Assembly: GCA_012295275.1 (NCBI GenBank) | Contig: CM022665.1 | Span: 44,501,152-44,556,151, forward strand | Length of the DNA stretch: 55,000 nt | Origin: Chrysomallon squamiferum | Lineage: Eukaryota > Mollusca > Gastropoda > Neomphalida > Peltospiridae | Direction: 5' to 3' | Shown: piece by piece, positions 14,746 to 19,800 of the stretch | How positions within the stretch are numbered: position 1 is the first letter of the stretch | Layout: each line of letters begins with the position of its first letter | Made by a program: the position numbers and the translations under genes | The notes under the pieces: model-generated | What the model was told of the DNA's origin: nothing | The model's input: the letters and a program-made list of their open reading frames with translations, nothing else | Databases searched by the model: none

Positions 14746-15781
14746 TATTATATATTTGTTTATTTATTATTACCTTATTATTATTATTATTTTTATTGTT
14801 ATTATTAATTTTTTTCTTCTGTTTTACATTCTGAAATAAAATATAGTTTTAAAAAATGAATATAAATGATCAAAATTATTATAAAATATATGAAATGTAT
14901 GTGGATTGGGTTTTTTGGTTTTTTTGTCTTTTAATTTTTAATTTTAAAAACTAACTAAAAGTTTTTTTTTTTTTTGAAAAGTTATATTTCTTATAAATCA
15001 TATTACAAAAAAAAAATAAAATACATAACATTTCCATTAATAATAACAAATCTTTTGAGCAACACGTTTTGTTTTAAATTATAGAAAAATTATCACAGCA
15101 TATTTTTTAAAATAAAAATATTTTGAATTTAACATCATTTTCAACTCGTTATTTTAACAGACACGTTCTTCTAAGTGCTGGTCCCGGGTTTTCTGAGCCG
15201 ATGTGGCAGATAAGTGGCAAAGCTCTCCAGCGAGCAATGGACGCAACCACATTCAGTCTGCGGCAGCTGATGACGCTGTTCCACGTCAACTCCGACAACT
15301 TCTACGGCGACATTGGGCAAGTGAAAGTGGCCACGAGAAAGGGCTGTACGATTATGGAATGTCTCAGACTGCGACAGCTTGCTCAACAGGTAGAGAAATT
15401 AAAGTGAAGTTTAGATATGGAAGTGTTCTCAACACTGAATTAGTTAGTTTTTAATAATGAAGTTTAAATGGAATGCAGGAAATGATTTTGTGGATGTTGT
15501 TAAATTATTTTAATTGAAATTTTTATTATTTTAGCTGAAATTCTGTGTAACAGAGAAATAAATTAAATTTTTTTTTTTTTTTAATTTCAGACTCTACAGT
15601 AGTATTATTTTAGTATTAAATTGTATCTGCTGCTTTATAATAATAATAACAATAACAACAACAATAATAATAATTATTATTATTATTATTATTATTAAAA
15701 TTTATTGTTATTTATTATTTATTATTATTATTATTATTGTTGTCATTGTTATTGTTATTGTTATTACTATTAGTATTGTTG

Positions 15782-15836
<55 letters not shown>

Positions 15837-16776
15837 GTTCCACAGATTCTGTTTTAGACAACAAACCCCCCCCCACCAAAACAAACTAAAACATATCTTT
15901 GATATAAAACAGAACTTCAAATGATCTTGGAAAGTATTTAAAATACCTGTTTCGAAAACTTTTTTTTTTTTTTACAAACAACCTGTCTTTGTCTAATTGT
16001 TTCTGCTTATTACAGGTGTTTTTATTGGAAAACCAGGTGTCCAGTATGCCTCAGGTACAGTTTGACTTGGAGGAAGGACAGTCTTATGTGTTTCTGTTAT
16101 ACCCTCAAAACCACAAAGACAGCCTAAACCCAGACCACATAGTAACAAGGTAGAGTGGAGTTATTCTAACGTGGTTCTTACAAAAAGAGCCTAAATTCAG
16201 ATAATTAAATTATAGATGTAACAACTATAATAATTAAAAAAAAAAAAAATATTAAAAATTAAAAATATATTTTCAGTTTAAATTCAGTGATTATGGAAAC
16301 TTTCCAGTGACAAATATTTTGAATGTATTTGTCCAGGGTTTTCGTTTTAGCAGATAATGTGAATTTAAATTGATTATAGTAATGGTTTAGTTGTATTTTT
16401 CAATATGCAAATATTTTGGTGTGTTGATGAAAGAGGATTTACTTTTATATCTTTTTTCTTTCTTTCTTTCAAAAACATATATAAGTATTTATCTGAAACA
16501 GTCATAAACCTGTGTAACAAATAATTACTTTTTCATAGGATTCTGTTTAAAAATATAATGATAGGCATCTTATATAGGGAAAGAGCATTTTCTTTTTACT
16601 TGTTATATTTTATTATTATTATTATTTATTATTTATTTTTTATTTTTTTTAACAAACATGAAGCTACTAGTATTTTAAAAATAAATACTTCTTTGCAAGA
16701 TTCTGTTTAAGAACATAGTGATAGGCATGTTGTCCCATCAGTTTCTTACATTTACTTGTATATACTTTTTTATATA

Positions 16777-16807
<31 letters not shown>

Positions 16808-19800
16808 GTGAAGCTACTAGCATTTAAAAAATAAGTACTTCTTTGCAGGATTCCTTTTAAAAATACAGTGATAGGCATGCTTTCATACCAGTTTCTTACA
16901 TTTATTTATATATTTTTAAAAATATTTTTTATTATTATTATAATATTTATTCTTAACAAACAAATATTTATTTGCAGGATTCCGTTTAAAAACATAGTGA
17001 TAGGCATGCTTTCACACCAGTTACTGTTGCAGACTGTTGGTTGTTTGTTGCTGGATACAACAGAGACAAAAACAGATCAAGATTCTGACAAAGAACATAA
17101 AATGACAGGTGAGAAATCTGTTAATTTATTATAAAACACTTTTAGCACAGATTTTTTGGCCAGATATATTACAGTGTAGTCGATACTGTTGTTGAAATTG
17201 TTTGAACTGAATTTTGATGGATTCTTTTTGGTTTGTCTAATCTTAGTTACTGAATGTATCATTGAGATACTGATAAATTAGCAGAAAGATTATGCAAAGA
17301 CATTTACATCAAAAATCTGATTTAATATTCTTCATTTAATGATTTTAGTCATTGAAATGCTGACTTGGTCTTACTAAGATAATTATAAAATATTATTTAG
17401 CCTTCTAATATTTTAAATAACTAGAAATTTTAATTTATATATGTATATAGATATACATGTAAATATACACAAGTGCATAAATCTTAATCTTTCTGCTAAA
17501 TATTAATTATTTAAATTATTTTTTATTTAAAGGGATATTGCCATACATGTAACAAGCAATGTGATGTTGTTAATAAACACACAGACACAAATGCAATCAC
17601 AATATTTCTACTAAATATTATATTTTTTTATTTTAATTAAAGGTTTTATGCCATACCTGTCGATTTGCAATGTGATGTTATTAATGAACACACAGACACA
17701 AATACAACAATCATAATCATTTTATTAATATTAATTATTTAAATTTGTTTTTTGATTTAAACGTTTTTTGCCATACATGTTGACTTGCAGTGTAATGTTA
17801 TTCTGAATTCTCACACATACATGCACACACATTTTTACATATACTTAAACATAAACACACCCAAACACAGTAACCATGATAGTTGCTAAATGTTCTGCTA
17901 CATATTGATTATCTAAATTATTTATTTAAAGGGATATTGCCATACATGTTGAATTGCAGTGTGATGTTGTTGATGAATACTCACAAACACACATATATAC
18001 ATACTTAAACATAAACACATTATCTTTGCTAAATATTAATTATTTAAATTATTTAAATTATTTATTTAAAGGACTGTTGCTGTACATGTCAACTCGCAAC
18101 GTGATGCTGTTGAGAATACTCACATGCACACACATGCACACTCACACACACATATATACATACATAAACACATGATCTTTGCTAAATATTAATTATCTAA
18201 ATTATTTTATTATTTCAAGGGCTGTTGCCATACATGTCGACTCGCAACGTGATGCTGTTGATGAACACGCTGCAGCGAGCGTACAGCCTCGCCTGCGACT
18301 TCGACTCTCGTCCCGGACTCAAGTTCCTCATCCAGAAAGTGGGCGGGCTGGAAGTCGCAGCCAACATGTACAAACTGGCTGGGGCCAGCACCATCTTCTT
18401 CGTGCACACCCTGGTGGAGATCTGCTCCAGTCTGACAGGACTGACGATTGAGAGGACCCGGTCCCTTCTGTCTAACCCAGAAACCGACACCGAGAACACC
18501 GACTGGAAGGCAAAAGGCAGGAACTCGCGGGACCGAATTTCGTCCAATCAGATTGTGTTTCTGAACTTGCTGCAGAGCACCTGTTTGGACCTTTGCCAGA
18601 AGTACGTGGATATTTTGCTGGATAAAGACGATTACGCCAGGTTCGATGATATGGCCGATCATTCTTTGTTTTTCCTCATCGCCCAGCCTGAAGAGGTGGG
18701 GCATAACAGCAACAAGCTGAAAAATGAGGCAGAGTCTGCACAGATGAGTGAAGCTCAGCAAGATGGGTTCGTTACCATAGAGACCGTTGTCACTCAGAAT
18801 AGCAAAGGTAGGTGTAAGTATTTGTGAGATTTTAATACATATTCAGTACAGTTTTTAACTCGAAACACTCATTTTTTTATGTATAATGTATTTTATGATT
18901 ATTTATAAATTAAACACATTTTAATATGTCTGACAATACAGTTCAGTAGTTGAAACACTCATTTTTTATGTATAATGTTATTTTATGATTATTTATAAAT
19001 TAAACACATTTTAATATGTCTGACAATACAGTTCAGTAGTTGAAACACTCATTTTTTATGTATAATGTATTTATGATTATTTATAAATTAAACACATTTT
19101 AATAAGTATACAGTACAGTTTTTAACTCGAAACACTCATTTTTTTATGTATAATGTATTTTATGATTATTTATAAATTAAACACATTTTAATATGTATAC
19201 AGTACAGTTCAGTAGTTGAAACACTCATTTTTTATGTATAATGTATTTATGATTATTTATAAATTAAACACATTTTAATAAACATATACAGTACAGTTCT
19301 ATAGTTGAAACACTCATTTTTTATGTATAATGTGTTTTAGGATTATTTACAAATTAAACACATTTTAATATACGTATACAGTACAGTTCTGTAGTTGAAA
19401 CACTCATTTTTTTATATTTATAATGTGTTTTATGATTATTTATAAATTAAACACATTTTAATAAATGTATACAGTACAGTTCTGTAGTTGAAACACTCAT
19501 TTTTTTATGTATAATGTATTTATGATTATTTATAAATGAAACACATTTTAATATGTCTGACAATACAGTTCAGTAGTTGAAACACTCATTTTTTATGTAT
19601 AATGTATTTATGATTATTTATAAATTAAACACATTTTAATACATATACAGTACAGTTCTGTAGTCGAAACACTCATTTTTTATGTATGATGTATTTTTTA
19701 ATTATTTACAAATTTACGCATTTTAATATGTCTAACATTCAGTACTTGAAACACTCATTTTTTTATGTATAACGAATTTTTAAATTATTTTACAAATTAA

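Noticed and set aside
18210-18761. 183-residue minus-strand frame
   Set aside because: Shadow of the G+C-rich exon 18, whose + strand matches BIG3.
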